A stretch of DNA of 62,726 bases from Nocardia transvalensis NBRC 15921 (GCF_000308875.1 NZ_BAGL01000067.1:1-62726); one strand, 5' to 3'. Positions 1 through 8,149 are shown, numbered from the stretch's first letter. Made by a program: numbers and translations. Notes: generated by a model not told the origin, from the letters alone.

Positions 1-1
1 C

Positions 2-196
2 GGGCGCTGCGAGGTGCTCGCCGGTGCGGACAATCTCGACGCCGTCCTGCTGCACATGGTCCTGCTGGGGCACGACTTCGAGGTCCTCGATCCGCCGGAA
101 CTCGGTGCGCGCTGCCGTGCGCTGTCGGAGCGGCTGCGGAAGGCCGGTGGTCCGCTCGCGGAGCGCGGCGACGCTGCCTGTAGCCTGGAACGCTGA
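2..196 (+). CDS. C-terminal end of a WYL-domain transcriptional regulator (5' truncated)
   Basis: The frame is open from the left edge and stops at TGA 194-196, so only the last ~64 residues are present. The segment LLHMVLLGHDFEVLDPPEL followed by a basic helix (RALSERLRKA) resembles the closing helix-strand of WYL-domain HTH regulators, where a hydrophobic leucine run precedes an 'xVLxPxEL' strand. WYL proteins are DNA-binding regulators that often sense nucleic-acid or nucleotide ligands. The DNA-binding half lies outside the window, so family assignment rests only on this tail. It is followed 54 bp downstream by the bL37 gene on the same strand. Confidence 0.55.
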   Translation, partial: GRCEVLAGADNLDAVLLHMVLLGHDFEVLDPPELGARCRALSERLRKAGGPLAERGDAACSLER

Positions 197-250
197 TAAC
201 GCGCATCCAGGCGGGTTCACCCCCGGCCCGGGGCCAGAAGGGAGATACGG

Positions 251-325
251 ATGGGTAAGCGAGGACGCAAGAAGCGCGGCCGCAAGAAGAACGCCGCCAA
301 CCACGGCAAAAGGCCCAACGCCTGA
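251..325 (+). CDS. 50S ribosomal protein bL37 (24 aa)
   Basis: A 24-residue, strongly basic peptide: MGKRGRKKRGRKK, then NAANHGKRPNA. It matches the pattern of bL37, the tiny actinobacterial large-subunit protein first seen in mycobacterial ribosome structures, which also ends in NHGKRPNA. A Shine-Dalgarno GGAGA (241-245) sits 5 nt upstream of the ATG. About 12 of 24 residues are Lys or Arg, as expected for a peptide buried in rRNA. It lies between a WYL gene and the convergent rshA, ahead of a strong hairpin terminator. It is too short for most gene finders. The call rests on remembered family similarity; no alternative family fits. Confidence 0.9.
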   Translation: MGKRGRKKRGRKKNAANHGKRPNA

Positions 326-362
326 GTCGTGCGCACGGCACGGCCGTAGCACCGAAAAACGA

Positions 363-402
363 AGAGCGGCACACCATTCCGATCAGGAACGGGTGCCGCT
401 CT
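363..402. terminator. Bidirectional hairpin terminator between bL37 and rshA
   Basis: A 10-bp perfect stem, AGAGCGGCAC (363-372) pairing with GTGCCGCTCT (393-402), has a 20-nt loop. It lies between two convergent genes, so it can serve both. T-rich runs after the stem are weak on either side, as is common in high-G+C actinobacteria. Confidence 0.7.
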
Positions 403-430
403 CGTCGTGTCTACGCTTGTCGCCGGCGGG

Positions 431-712
431 TCAGACCTCGCCGGTCTCGATGCGCGTCTCGGTGATGGTGACGGATTTACGGATCTCCAGGGTCAGCCGC
501 TCGCGCAGCGACTCCGGGGCGCGGTCACCACCGCACTTGGTGCTGAGCAGGCGCTTCAGCTTCTCCTCCAGGCCGTACGCCTCGATACACGGCGAGCAGT
601 GGTCCATGTGGTGCTGCAACCGCTCGCGGGTGGCGTCGTCGCACTCCCCGTCGAGCATGAGCCAGACGTCGGCAAGGACCGCCGTGCAATCCAGTTCCAA
701 GTCGTCACTCAC
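431..712 (-). CDS. rshA: Anti-sigma factor RshA/RsrA (zinc-binding, redox-sensing)
   Basis: A 93-aa ZAS-family anti-sigma factor with the zinc signature H35-x3-C39-x2-C42. Extra cysteines C9 and C60 correspond to the conserved cysteines of RsrA/RshA. In the known family the reduced zinc form sequesters SigH/SigR; oxidation forms a disulfide, expels zinc and frees the sigma factor. The GTG start overlaps the sigH stop (GTGA, 709-712), indicating translational coupling and balanced synthesis. The length is typical (Streptomyces RsrA is 105 aa). The assignment is secure from the motif together with the adjacent sigH. Confidence 0.95.
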   Translation of the reverse strand: MSDDLELDCTAVLADVWLMLDGECDDATRERLQHHMDHCSPCIEAYGLEEKLKRLLSTKCGGDRAPESLRERLTLEIRKSVTITETRIETGEV

Positions 713-1440
713 TGGTTGACCTCCTGCCGAGCATTTCCCGTCCGGTCCCGATCGAATCCCCGCTCGTGCGCGACATCGGCCAGCAGGCCCTTGAGCTGCT
801 TGCGGCCGCGGTGCAGGCGGGACATGACCGTGCCGATCGGAGTCCCCATGATGTCGGCAATCTCCTTGTAGGGGAAGCCCTCCACATCGGCGTAGTACAC
901 CGCCATCCGGAATTCCTCCGGTAGCGACTGCAGTGCCGCCTTGATGTCGTCGTCGGGTAGCGCCTCGAGCGCCTCCATCTCCGCGGACCGCAGACCGGTG
1001 GAGGTGTGCTCGGCGGTGGACGCCAGCTGCCAGTCGGTGATCTCGTCGGTCGGATACTGCGCGGGCTGGCGCTGCTTCTTGCGGTAGGAGTTGATGTAGG
1101 TGTTGGTCAGGATCCGGTACAGCCAGGCACGGAGGTTGGTGCCCTCGCGGAACGACCGGAAGCCCTGGTAGGCCTTGGCGAAGGTCTCCTGCACCAGGTC
1201 CTCGGCGTCGGCCGGGTTGCGGGTCATGCGCAGGGCCGCGCCGTAGAGCTGGTCCAGCAGCGGGAGCGCATCACGCTCGAACCGCCGCGCCAGCTCGGCA
1301 TCGCTGGCGGTGCTGCGGGCAACTCCGGGCTGACCGTCAGCCGTCTCGTCTTCGGGGTCGTCGATCGCCGGATCGGCGGGCTCCCCGATTCCCGTGTGCT
1401 CGGCTTCCTCGCGCTCGCGCGCGGTGTCGTCGCTCGTCAC
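709..1440 (-). CDS. sigH: ECF RNA polymerase sigma factor SigH/SigR (thiol-oxidative and heat stress)
   Basis: Directs RNA polymerase to disulfide- and heat-stress promoters; released by RshA, encoded in the overlapping next gene. Region 2 (LYGAALRMTRNPADAEDLVQ; AYQGFRSFREGTNLRAWLYR) and region 4 (PEEFRMAVYYADVEGFPYKE; GTPIGTVMSRLHRGRKQLKG) are near-identical to mycobacterial SigH. The chosen GTG at 1440 has GAAGGG 6 nt upstream and gives 243 aa. The frame stays open to ATG 1720-1722. A second GTG at 1587 has an even better AAGGAG 6 nt upstream and would add 49 residues, recalling the extended SigR' isoform of Streptomyces. Both starts may be used. Divergent from ybaK. Confidence 0.94.
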   Translation of the reverse strand: MTSDDTAREREEAEHTGIGEPADPAIDDPEDETADGQPGVARSTASDAELARRFERDALPLLDQLYGAALRMTRNPADAEDLVQETFAKAYQGFRSFREGTNLRAWLYRILTNTYINSYRKKQRQPAQYPTDEITDWQLASTAEHTSTGLRSAEMEALEALPDDDIKAALQSLPEEFRMAVYYADVEGFPYKEIADIMGTPIGTVMSRLHRGRKQLKGLLADVAHERGFDRDRTGNARQEVNQ

Positions 1441-1706
1441 GCCCATCCCTTCGATCGCCGTAGCTGTTGAATCTACCGCGAGCGGGGTGGGCGCCGGGAA
1501 CCCGGTGTCGGGCGTCACGGCGTCGATCGGGGCGGACGACGAGGACCATCCGGCGATCACCGGGCGTTCGTCGACCAGCACGGTCACCGCAGTCTCCTTC
1601 GCATTCGATGGGTTGTGCGCCTCGTCCGGGTCCTCCCTGGACGGGCGGCGTACCGCGTGCAACATGGCCGACGCCCACTGTGTTCCCGGCCGTGACAGCT
1701 CACCCC

Positions 1707-1712
1707 TACTGT
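1707..1712 (+). promoter_or_regulatory. -10 hexamer of a probable leaderless ybaK promoter
   Basis: TACTGT lies 8 nt before the ATG at 1721, and there is no Shine-Dalgarno sequence. That spacing puts the transcription start at or next to the start codon. Confidence 0.4.
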
Positions 1713-1720
1713 TGATCGGC

Positions 1721-2212
1721 ATGGCAGGTGCTTCGACCCCGGCGATCCGCGCGCTGACCCAGGCGAAAGCCGCACATCGCGTGCATTCCTACGCGCACGA
1801 TCCGCGCAGCGACTCCTACGGCGCCGAGGCGGTCGACGCGCTCGCGGCCGATCTGGGCGTGGTGGCCGAGCAGATCTTCAAGACGCTGGTCATCGAGCTG
1901 TCGACGGGCGGCCTGGCGGTGGCCGTCCTGCCGGTGCCGCGGACGCTGTCGCTCAAGGCCGCCGCGGCCGCGTTGGGCGCGCCGAAGGCCGCGATGGCCG
2001 ACCGTGCGAAGGCCGAGCGAACCACCGGCTATGTACTGGGCGGCATCTCGCCGCTCGGGCAGAAGCGGGCGCTGCCCACGGTGCTGGACGACTCCGCGCT
2101 GCGCTGGGACCGGATCCTGTGCAGCGCCGGAAAACGCGGGCTGGAGATCGAGCTGGCGCCGGCCGATCTGATCCGGCTGACCTCGGCCGTGACCGCCTCG
2201 GTGCTCGCCTGA
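1721..2212 (+). CDS. ybaK: YbaK/EbsC-family Cys-tRNA(Pro) deacylase
   Basis: A 163-aa single-domain YbaK/ProX protein. The family hydrolyses Cys-tRNA(Pro) mischarged by prolyl-tRNA synthetase, protecting translation in the cytosol. Family marks are the early TPAIRALTQAKAAHRVHSY segment, QIFKTLVIEL with its conserved lysine (FKTLV), AVLPVPRTLSLKAAAAALGA, and the substrate-pocket loop GYVLGGISPLGQKRALPTVL. Length is standard. No ribosome binding site precedes the ATG; a TACTGT hexamer 8 nt upstream suggests a leaderless transcript. It is divergent from sigH, whose possible extended start (1722) abuts this ATG, so the two promoters must overlap. Confidence 0.93.
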   Translation: MAGASTPAIRALTQAKAAHRVHSYAHDPRSDSYGAEAVDALAADLGVVAEQIFKTLVIELSTGGLAVAVLPVPRTLSLKAAAAALGAPKAAMADRAKAERTTGYVLGGISPLGQKRALPTVLDDSALRWDRILCSAGKRGLEIELAPADLIRLTSAVTASVLA

Positions 2213-2258
2213 GCGGCTGTTGGACAAGAATGTAACCGTTGAGGGAGGTGACCGTCGC

Positions 2259-2744
2259 GTGGACAGTGACGAGGTGATCGACGTGATCGGCCAGCAGCTG
2301 ATCCGGCTGGGCCGCATTCGCGAACGCACCAATGCGCAGGTCGCGGCCGCTTCCGGAGGTGAGATCGAGATCTCCGCCTACAGCATCATCTTCCGGCTGC
2401 TCGCCGACGGCCCGATGCGGTCCGGCGCGCTGGCGGAGGCCATGTTCTCGGATGCCTCCACGATCAGCCGCCAGGTGGCCGGGCTGGTGAAGCGCGAATT
2501 GATCGAGCGCCGCGCCGATCCCGACGACGGGCGGGCCAGCGTGCTGGTCGTCACCGACGCCGGCCGCGAACTGGCCGGCCAGCTGCGCCGACGCCGGATG
2601 GAGATGCTCGAGCACATCGTGGCGGACTGGGATCAGGGCGACCGCGAACAACTCGCCGTCCTGCTGCGCCGGTTCGTCGACGACTACGAGACGGCCCGCC
2701 CGGCCCTGCTGACGCAGCCGGACACGCCGGGCTCACGGGTGTAA
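2259..2744 (+). CDS. MarR-family transcriptional regulator
   Basis: A 161-aa winged-helix regulator. SAYSIIFRLLADGPMRSGAL begins the wHTH, recognition is through FSDASTISRQVAGLVKRELI, and the wing carries the classic ERRADPDDGRASVLVVTDAG motif (DxRxxxxxLT class). The terminal helices should form the dimer interface. GTG 2259 is chosen because GGGAGGTGA ends 7 nt upstream; an in-frame TTG at 2220 lacks such a site. It starts 46 bp after ybaK on the same strand. The ligand cannot be predicted. Confidence 0.88.
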   Translation: MDSDEVIDVIGQQLIRLGRIRERTNAQVAAASGGEIEISAYSIIFRLLADGPMRSGALAEAMFSDASTISRQVAGLVKRELIERRADPDDGRASVLVVTDAGRELAGQLRRRRMEMLEHIVADWDQGDREQLAVLLRRFVDDYETARPALLTQPDTPGSRV

Positions 2745-2830
2745 ATCACATAAACCACATAAACCACACCCGTATCTGTGCATTACTTGTCACGGCCAGA
2801 TTCGTTCGACCGTGAGGATGTGATGCGGAA

Positions 2831-3121
2831 ATGTCCCACCGGCAGCGTGTGCGCTCCATGGTCGTCGCCTGCGGCGCGATCCTCGTCGTGGGTTCGGGTG
2901 TGCTGACCGTCGCCCCCGCCGGGGCGGCGCCGGACCCCAACTTCCCGCTCGGCAACAGCCCGGGCGTGCCGAACCAGCAGTCTCCGGAGAAGCGGCTCGA
3001 CAAGGTTCCGGAGAAGACCGAGAAGCTGGGCGGAAGCGCGACGGGCAAACTTCTCGATCTCGGCGAATACATCATCAAGTGCGGACTCAATATCGCCACG
3101 CCGACGGTGAAGTGCGAGTAG
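2831..3121 (+). CDS. Small secreted protein of unknown function
   Basis: A 96-aa protein with an N-terminal signal peptide: basic SHRQRVR, hydrophobic MVVACGAILVVGSGVLTV, and a likely AxA cleavage near APAGAA (residue ~32). The mature part is about 64 residues, starts with proline- and asparagine-rich sequence (PDPNFPLGNSPGVPNQQ), continues lysine-rich, and has two cysteines near the end (KCGLNIATPTVKC) that could form a disulfide outside the cell. No domain is recognised. The preceding interval (2745-2830) holds a short direct repeat of CACATAAAC. Confidence 0.65.
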   Translation: MSHRQRVRSMVVACGAILVVGSGVLTVAPAGAAPDPNFPLGNSPGVPNQQSPEKRLDKVPEKTEKLGGSATGKLLDLGEYIIKCGLNIATPTVKCE

Positions 3122-3155
3122 CACACATCGCGGTAGGAACGCCCGGATGACGGGC

Positions 3156-3177
3156 CGCCCGCTGGGGTTGGCGGGCG
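3156..3177 (+). terminator. Hairpin terminator after the secreted-protein gene
   Basis: CGCCCGC (3156-3162) pairs with GCGGGCG (3171-3177) around an 8-nt loop, 35 bp after the stop codon. No T-run follows. Confidence 0.5.
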
Positions 3178-3210
3178 ACCACGCGACACAGGACAGACGC
3201 GGGCGACCGG

Positions 3211-3248
3211 CAGGCCGGGGTTCAGATCAGACTGATCTGCCCGGCCTG
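3211..3248 (-). terminator. Compound hairpin overlapping the end of the SRAP gene
   Basis: Outer stem CAGGCCGG (3211-3218) with CCGGCCTG (3241-3248) encloses a perfect inner palindrome, CAGATCAG-A-CTGATCTG (3223-3239). The structure includes the last codons and the stop of the minus-strand SRAP gene and faces the convergent upstream gene. Confidence 0.5.
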
Positions 3249-4034
3249 TTGTGTATCCGCACCCGCCGCGGGCGCGCCCGGCGCGGCGGCCAGCAGTTCC
3301 GGCCCGTTGTTGCGGACGCTGTTGACCAGCGACGACACCGGCCGCGCCACGATATCCGACACCCGTTCCGGCCCAGGCGTTTCCAGCAGCTCGTGCGGGG
3401 CCGGGTGGTCGGGGTCCAGCCAGGCGTCCCAGTGCTCGCGGGGCAGCACCAGCGGCATGCGGTCGTGGATGCGGGCGAGGTCGCCGACCGCGTCGGTGGT
3501 CAGGATCGTGCAGGACAGAATCGGGTCCATATCCTCCACCTCCCGGTCGCGCCAGGTGGACCACAGGCCGGCCATGTAGAGCCGGGAGCCGTCGGCGTAG
3601 GACATGTAGAAAGGCTGCTTGACGGCTTTGCCCTTCTTCGCGCCCTCGCCCGGCGCGCTCTCGACCAGCCACTCGTACCAGCCGTCCATCGGCACCAGGC
3701 AGCGGCGGCGCTTGGTGGCGTCGCGGAAGGAGGGGGCGGTCTCGGCACGGTCAGCGCGGGCGTTGAACAGCGGTTTGCCCTTGGCCGGGACGCCGGGCTC
3801 GGCGGCCTTGGTCCACACCGGGATCAGGCCCCAGCGCATGCGCCGGATCCGCAGCTTAGCCTCGTCGTCCTGATGGTCGCGGTCGTGCCGCTCGACCACG
3901 GTGAGCACCTGGTTGGTGGGCGCCACGTTGTAGTTGGCGCGGTCGAGATCGGGCGGATCGCCCGTCTCGTCGACGGCGTCGAGCTCGGCCGCCAGCCGGG
4001 CCGGATTCGCGGTTGTCGCATATCTGCCGCACAT
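3222..4034 (-). CDS. SRAP-domain abasic-site-processing protein (HMCES/YedK family)
   Basis: A 270-aa SOS-response-associated peptidase homologue. The family crosslinks covalently to abasic sites in single-stranded DNA through a thiazolidine formed by Cys2, so the start is fixed at 4034, where the protein begins MCGRYA. Other conserved elements are N in 'YNVAPTNQ', the NARADRAE stretch, RRRCLVPMDGWYEW, and HDRMPLVL with the active-site histidine. An ATG 9 bp further upstream would bury the catalytic cysteine and is rejected. It is divergent from the aldehyde dehydrogenase and lies just before aroA-rsgA, as in the mycobacterial order (Rv3226c-aroA-rsgA). Confidence 0.95.
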   Translation of the reverse strand: MCGRYATTANPARLAAELDAVDETGDPPDLDRANYNVAPTNQVLTVVERHDRDHQDDEAKLRIRRMRWGLIPVWTKAAEPGVPAKGKPLFNARADRAETAPSFRDATKRRRCLVPMDGWYEWLVESAPGEGAKKGKAVKQPFYMSYADGSRLYMAGLWSTWRDREVEDMDPILSCTILTTDAVGDLARIHDRMPLVLPREHWDAWLDPDHPAPHELLETPGPERVSDIVARPVSSLVNSVRNNGPELLAAAPGAPAAGADTQQAGQISLI

Positions 4035-4231
4035 GGTTCCCATGCTGCCACCGCCCACCGACGAATTCCGGCTCCGCAGCCACCAGCCGCCGACGAAGTT
4101 CGGCTCTCGGACGTCGGCCGCGTGGCCGAATGCCACGAAACATGGCCGAAAATCCAACTGAAGGCGGTTGACATCACATCTAGGGTATGAGAACTTCGAG
4201 CCGTAACTCTCTCACTAGGGGTCGCCGAATC

Positions 4232-5731
4232 ATGTCCACCACCGAGTCACTCGCCGAGACCACGTTGACCTCGGTCGATCCGGCCACGGGCGAGGTCATC
4301 GCCAGCCACCGGATCGCCGACGAGCAGGAGGTACACGCGGCCGTCGACAGAGCCCGTACCGCCGCCGCGACCTGGGGTGCACTGACCTACGACGACCGCA
4401 AGCGCCACCTGTTGCGCTGGGCCAGCCGGCTGGTCGAGAAGTCCGACGAACTGTGCGATCTGATCCACGCGGAGAACGGCAAGCCCAAGGACGACGCCTT
4501 CCTCGAGCTGCTGCTGGCGCTCGAGCACATCTCCTGGGCGGCCAAGAACGCGGAGAAGGTCCTGAAGACCAAGAAGGTCTCCCCCGGCGCGCTGATGTCC
4601 AACTTCGGCGCCTACATCGAGCAGCGCCCGCTGGGCGTCATCGGCGTGATCGGGCCGTGGAACTACCCGGTCTACACGCCCAACGGCTCGATCGCCTACG
4701 CGCTGGCCGCGGGTAACACCGTGGTGTACAAGCCGAGCGAATACTCCACCAGCATCGGCAATTTCGTCGCGCGGGCGTTCTCCGAGGCCAATCCGGACCT
4801 GCCCGATGGCGTGTTCACCACCATCAACGGCTATGGCGCGACCGGCGCCGCGCTGGTGCGGTCCGATATCGACAAGATCGCCTTCACCGGTTCGGCGGCC
4901 ACCGGCAAGAAGATCATGGCGGCCGCCGCCGACAAGCTCACCCCGGTCCTGCTGGAATGCGGCGGCAAGGACGCCGTGATCGTCGCCGCCGACGCCGATA
5001 TCAAGGCCGCCGCCGACGCGGTCGCCTACGGCGCGACCATGAACAGCGGGCAGACCTGCGCCGGCGTCGAGCGCGTGTACGTGGACGCCTCGATCCGGGA
5101 CCAGTTCGTCGACGAGGTCAAGAAGATCCTGTCGAACGTGCACCCGGGCTCGGACAGCAAGGCCAGCTACGGCCCGATGACCATGCCGAGCCAGATCGAT
5201 ATCGTGCGCCGCCACATCGAGGACGCGCTGAAGAACGGCGGCACGGCCGTGCTGGGCGGGCCCGAATCCGTCAAGGGCCCCTACATCGAACCCGTGGTGC
5301 TGGTCGACGTGGACGAGAACTCCGCGGCGGTGCGCGAGGAGACCTTCGGCCCGACCGTCACCATCCGCACCGTACAGAACATCGACGAGGCCGTCCGGCT
5401 CGCGAACGACTCCACCTACTCGCTGGGGTCGACGGTCTTCTCCCGCAAGCAGGGGCTCGAGATCGCCCGCCGCATCAAGGCCGGCGCCACGTCGGTCAAC
5501 TCCGTCCTGGGCTTCGCGGCCATCTCCGCGCTGCCCTTCGGCGGCGGCCGCGACTCCGGTATCGGCCGCATCCACGGCGCGCCCGGCATGCTGGAGTTCA
5601 CCGCGCCGCACTCGATCGCGGTGCAGCGCTTCGCGATTCCCGGAATGGCGCTGCTCAGCTACTCCCGCACCGAACGGACGATGAAACTGCTGCGCAGGGT
5701 CGTCCCGCTGCTGCACGGGCGGAACAAGTAG
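4232..5731 (+). CDS. NAD(P)+-dependent aldehyde dehydrogenase
   Basis: A 499-aa ALDH-superfamily enzyme oxidising an aldehyde to the acid. Rossmann and catalytic elements are intact: PWNYP (~residue 145), FTGSAATGKK, the general-base glutamate E242 in LLECGGKD, the nucleophile C276 in NSGQTCAG, and EETFGP. The C-terminal ~35 residues (RFAIPGMALLSYSRTERTMKLLRRVVPLL) form a basic amphipathic extension that could touch membranes; this is inference. ATG 4232 has AGGGG 13 nt upstream; ATG 4187 is an alternative with a 15-residue extension. The substrate is unknown; long-chain or succinic semialdehydes are possible. Confidence 0.9.
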   Translation: MSTTESLAETTLTSVDPATGEVIASHRIADEQEVHAAVDRARTAAATWGALTYDDRKRHLLRWASRLVEKSDELCDLIHAENGKPKDDAFLELLLALEHISWAAKNAEKVLKTKKVSPGALMSNFGAYIEQRPLGVIGVIGPWNYPVYTPNGSIAYALAAGNTVVYKPSEYSTSIGNFVARAFSEANPDLPDGVFTTINGYGATGAALVRSDIDKIAFTGSAATGKKIMAAAADKLTPVLLECGGKDAVIVAADADIKAAADAVAYGATMNSGQTCAGVERVYVDASIRDQFVDEVKKILSNVHPGSDSKASYGPMTMPSQIDIVRRHIEDALKNGGTAVLGGPESVKGPYIEPVVLVDVDENSAAVREETFGPTVTIRTVQNIDEAVRLANDSTYSLGSTVFSRKQGLEIARRIKAGATSVNSVLGFAAISALPFGGGRDSGIGRIHGAPGMLEFTAPHSIAVQRFAIPGMALLSYSRTERTMKLLRRVVPLLHGRNK

Positions 5732-5846
5732 CCCGGGTGCCGGAGCCGCCGCATTTCCCCTGGTCGGAACTCGGATTCCGAAATCGACACGGAACAAGGT
5801 CATGACCGAGCGGCTACCGGCGCCTCCCATGAGCGAAGATGGGGGT

Positions 5847-7151
5847 GTGAGTTTCTGGCCCGCGCCCCATACCGCCCACGCCGTGCAGGCGACCGTGACC
5901 CTGCCCGGGTCGAAGTCGATCACCAACCGGGCATTGATCCTGGCCGCGCTCGCGGACCGGCCCTCGACGATCACCGGTGCGCTGCGCAGCCGCGACACCG
6001 AGCTGATGATCGGGGCCCTGCGCGCCATGGGCACCGAGATCACCGGTGACGCCGACACGTTGGCCGTCACGCCCGCGGAATCCCTGCACAACGCCACCGT
6101 GGACTGCGGGCTGGCGGGCACCGTCATGCGGTTCCTGCCGCCCGTGGCGGCGCTGGCCTACGGCAATGTGGCGTTCTTCGGCGACGAACAGGCCCGGCTG
6201 CGCCCGCTGAGCACCATCCTCGACGCCGTCCGGCAGCTCGGGGTCGAGATCGAGGGCGATTCGCTGCCGTTCGTCGTACACGGCTCGGGTTCGCTGCGCG
6301 GCGGCGCGGTGACCATCGACGCGTCGGGATCCTCGCAGTTCGTCTCGGGCCTGCTGCTGTCGGCGGCCCGCTTCGACGAGGGCGTGACCGTCCGGCACGA
6401 GGGCGCCCCGTTGCCGTCCCTGCCCCACATCGCGATGACGGTGCAGATGCTGGAGCAGGCGGACGTGCGCGTGCAGGCGCCGAGTAGCCCACGCGGCGAA
6501 CAGGTCTGGACGGTCGAGCCCGGCCCGATCCATGCGGTGGACTGGGATGTCGAGCCCGACCTGTCCAACGCCACCCCGTTCCTCGCGGCGGCCGCGGTGA
6601 CCGGCGGCGAGGTGACCGTCCCGCACTGGCCGTCGCTGACCACCCAGCCGGGCGACGTCATCAGGGAGATCCTGGTGCGCATGGGCGCCGAGGCCCGCCG
6701 CTCCGACGGCAAGCTCGTCGTGCGCGGACCGGACCGTCTCGCCGGCATCGATATCGACCTGCACGACGTCGGCGAGCTGACCCCGACCGTCGCCGCGCTG
6801 GCGGCGCTGGCCGATTCTCCGTCGCGGCTGCGCGGCATCGCGCACCTGCGCGGGCACGAGACCGACCGGCTCGCGGCCCTGTCCACCGAGATCAACCGGC
6901 TCGGCGGCAAGGTCTCCGAGACCGAGGACGGACTCCAGATCGAGCCCACCCCGTTGCAGGGCGGGCCCTGGCACTCCTACGCCGACCACCGCATGGCCAC
7001 CGCGGGCGCCATCCTCGGACTGCGGGTGCCGGGCGTGGAGATCGAGGACATCGGCACGACGGCCAAGACGCTGCCGAACTTCGTGGAACTCTGGAACGCC
7101 ATGCTCGCCGACGGCCACGTGGACGCCGAGGCGGCGGGGGCGGCGCACTGA
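5847..7151 (+). CDS. aroA: 3-phosphoshikimate 1-carboxyvinyltransferase (EPSP synthase)
   Basis: Transfers the enolpyruvyl group of PEP to shikimate-3-phosphate, the sixth shikimate-pathway step. Signature motifs are LPGSKSITNRALILAAL at the N-terminus, the PEP-loop variant DCGLAGTVMRFLPP, SSQFVSGLLLSA, HLRGHETDRLAAL and YADHRMATAGA. At 434 aa the length is standard. GTG 5847 is chosen because it aligns with mycobacterial AroA, which begins 'xxxWPAP'; ATG 5829 is the alternative. The stop codon overlaps the apparent CTG start of rsgA, so the two are co-transcribed and probably translationally coupled. Confidence 0.96.
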   Translation: MSFWPAPHTAHAVQATVTLPGSKSITNRALILAALADRPSTITGALRSRDTELMIGALRAMGTEITGDADTLAVTPAESLHNATVDCGLAGTVMRFLPPVAALAYGNVAFFGDEQARLRPLSTILDAVRQLGVEIEGDSLPFVVHGSGSLRGGAVTIDASGSSQFVSGLLLSAARFDEGVTVRHEGAPLPSLPHIAMTVQMLEQADVRVQAPSSPRGEQVWTVEPGPIHAVDWDVEPDLSNATPFLAAAAVTGGEVTVPHWPSLTTQPGDVIREILVRMGAEARRSDGKLVVRGPDRLAGIDIDLHDVGELTPTVAALAALADSPSRLRGIAHLRGHETDRLAALSTEINRLGGKVSETEDGLQIEPTPLQGGPWHSYADHRMATAGAILGLRVPGVEIEDIGTTAKTLPNFVELWNAMLADGHVDAEAAGAAH

Positions 7152-8149
7152 GACGCCGCGAGTACGACGAGTCGGATGTCCGGGTGCGCCCGGGCAAGAG
7201 TTCGCGTCCTCGCACCAAGACCCGTCCGGAACACCGCGACGCGGTACCGGCCATGGTGACCGCCGTCGACCGGGGCCGGTGGAGCTGCGTCCTCGACGGC
7301 GATCCGGAACGGCCGATCGTGGCGATGCGCGCCCGGGAGCTGGGCCGCACCCCGATCGTGGTGGGCGACCGCGTCGACGTGGTGGGCGATCTGACCGGCC
7401 GGCCCGACACCCTCGCCCGGATCGTGCGGGTGGCCGAGCGCACGACGGTCCTGCGCCGCACCGCCGACGACACCGATCCGTTCGAGCGGGTGGTGGTGGC
7501 CAATGCCGGACAGCTGGTCATCGTGGTGGCGCTCGCCGACCCGCCGCCGCGCACCGGATTCGTGGAGCGCGCCATGGTCGCGGCCTACGCGGGCGGGCTG
7601 CGACCGATCCTGTGCCTGACCAAGCACGATCTGGCGGCCGAATCCGAATTCGCCGCGGAGTTCGCCGATCTCGACCTCACCATCGTCTTCGGCGGCCGCG
7701 ACGATCCGCTGGACGCGATCGACGCGCTGCTGCGCGATCAGCTCAGCTGCCTGCTCGGCCATTCCGGCGTCGGAAAATCCACTCTCGTGAATCGCCTTGT
7801 GCCGGAAGCGGAACGGGCCGTGGGCGCGGTGTCGGGAGTCGGCAAGGGACGGCACACCTCCACGCAGTCGGTGGCGTTACCGCTGCCCGGCGGCGGCTGG
7901 GTCATCGATACGCCCGGAATCCGCTCGTTCGGCCTGGCGCACATCACCCCCGACGATGTCATCCAGGCGTTCGCCGACCTCGCCGACGCCATCGAGGACT
8001 GCCCGCGCGGCTGTACCCATCTGGGCCCGCCCGCCGATCCGGAGTGCGCGCTGGACGACCTGCCCGGCAAGCAGCGCCGCGTGGCCGCCATCCGGCTGCT
8101 GCTGGTCGCGCTCAATTCGAACGATCCGTGGGTGGTCGGCAACGGTTAG
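7148..8149 (+). CDS. rsgA: Ribosome small-subunit biogenesis GTPase RsgA
   Basis: A circularly permuted GTPase acting in late 30S maturation. It has an N-terminal OB-like domain, G-motifs in permuted order (G4 TKHD, G1 GHSGVGKSTLVN, G3 DTPG) and a C-terminal zinc knuckle C-x4-C-x-H-x6-C (CPRGCTHLGPPADPEC). The first conventional start is GTG 7184, but the conserved actinobacterial N-terminus YDESDVRVRPG begins upstream of it, and the only usable codon there is CTG at 7148, overlapping the aroA stop (CTGA). I therefore place the start at CTG, giving 333 aa; a GTG 7184 annotation would lose 12 residues. Confidence 0.93.
   Translation: MRRREYDESDVRVRPGKSSRPRTKTRPEHRDAVPAMVTAVDRGRWSCVLDGDPERPIVAMRARELGRTPIVVGDRVDVVGDLTGRPDTLARIVRVAERTTVLRRTADDTDPFERVVVANAGQLVIVVALADPPPRTGFVERAMVAAYAGGLRPILCLTKHDLAAESEFAAEFADLDLTIVFGGRDDPLDAIDALLRDQLSCLLGHSGVGKSTLVNRLVPEAERAVGAVSGVGKGRHTSTQSVALPLPGGGWVIDTPGIRSFGLAHITPDDVIQAFADLADAIEDCPRGCTHLGPPADPECALDDLPGKQRRVAAIRLLLVALNSNDPWVVGNG

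Noticed and set aside
4168..4191. TTGACA followed by TAGGGT as the aldehyde dehydrogenase promoter
   Set aside because: The spacing between the hexamers is only 7 bp, too short for a normal sigma-70 promoter.
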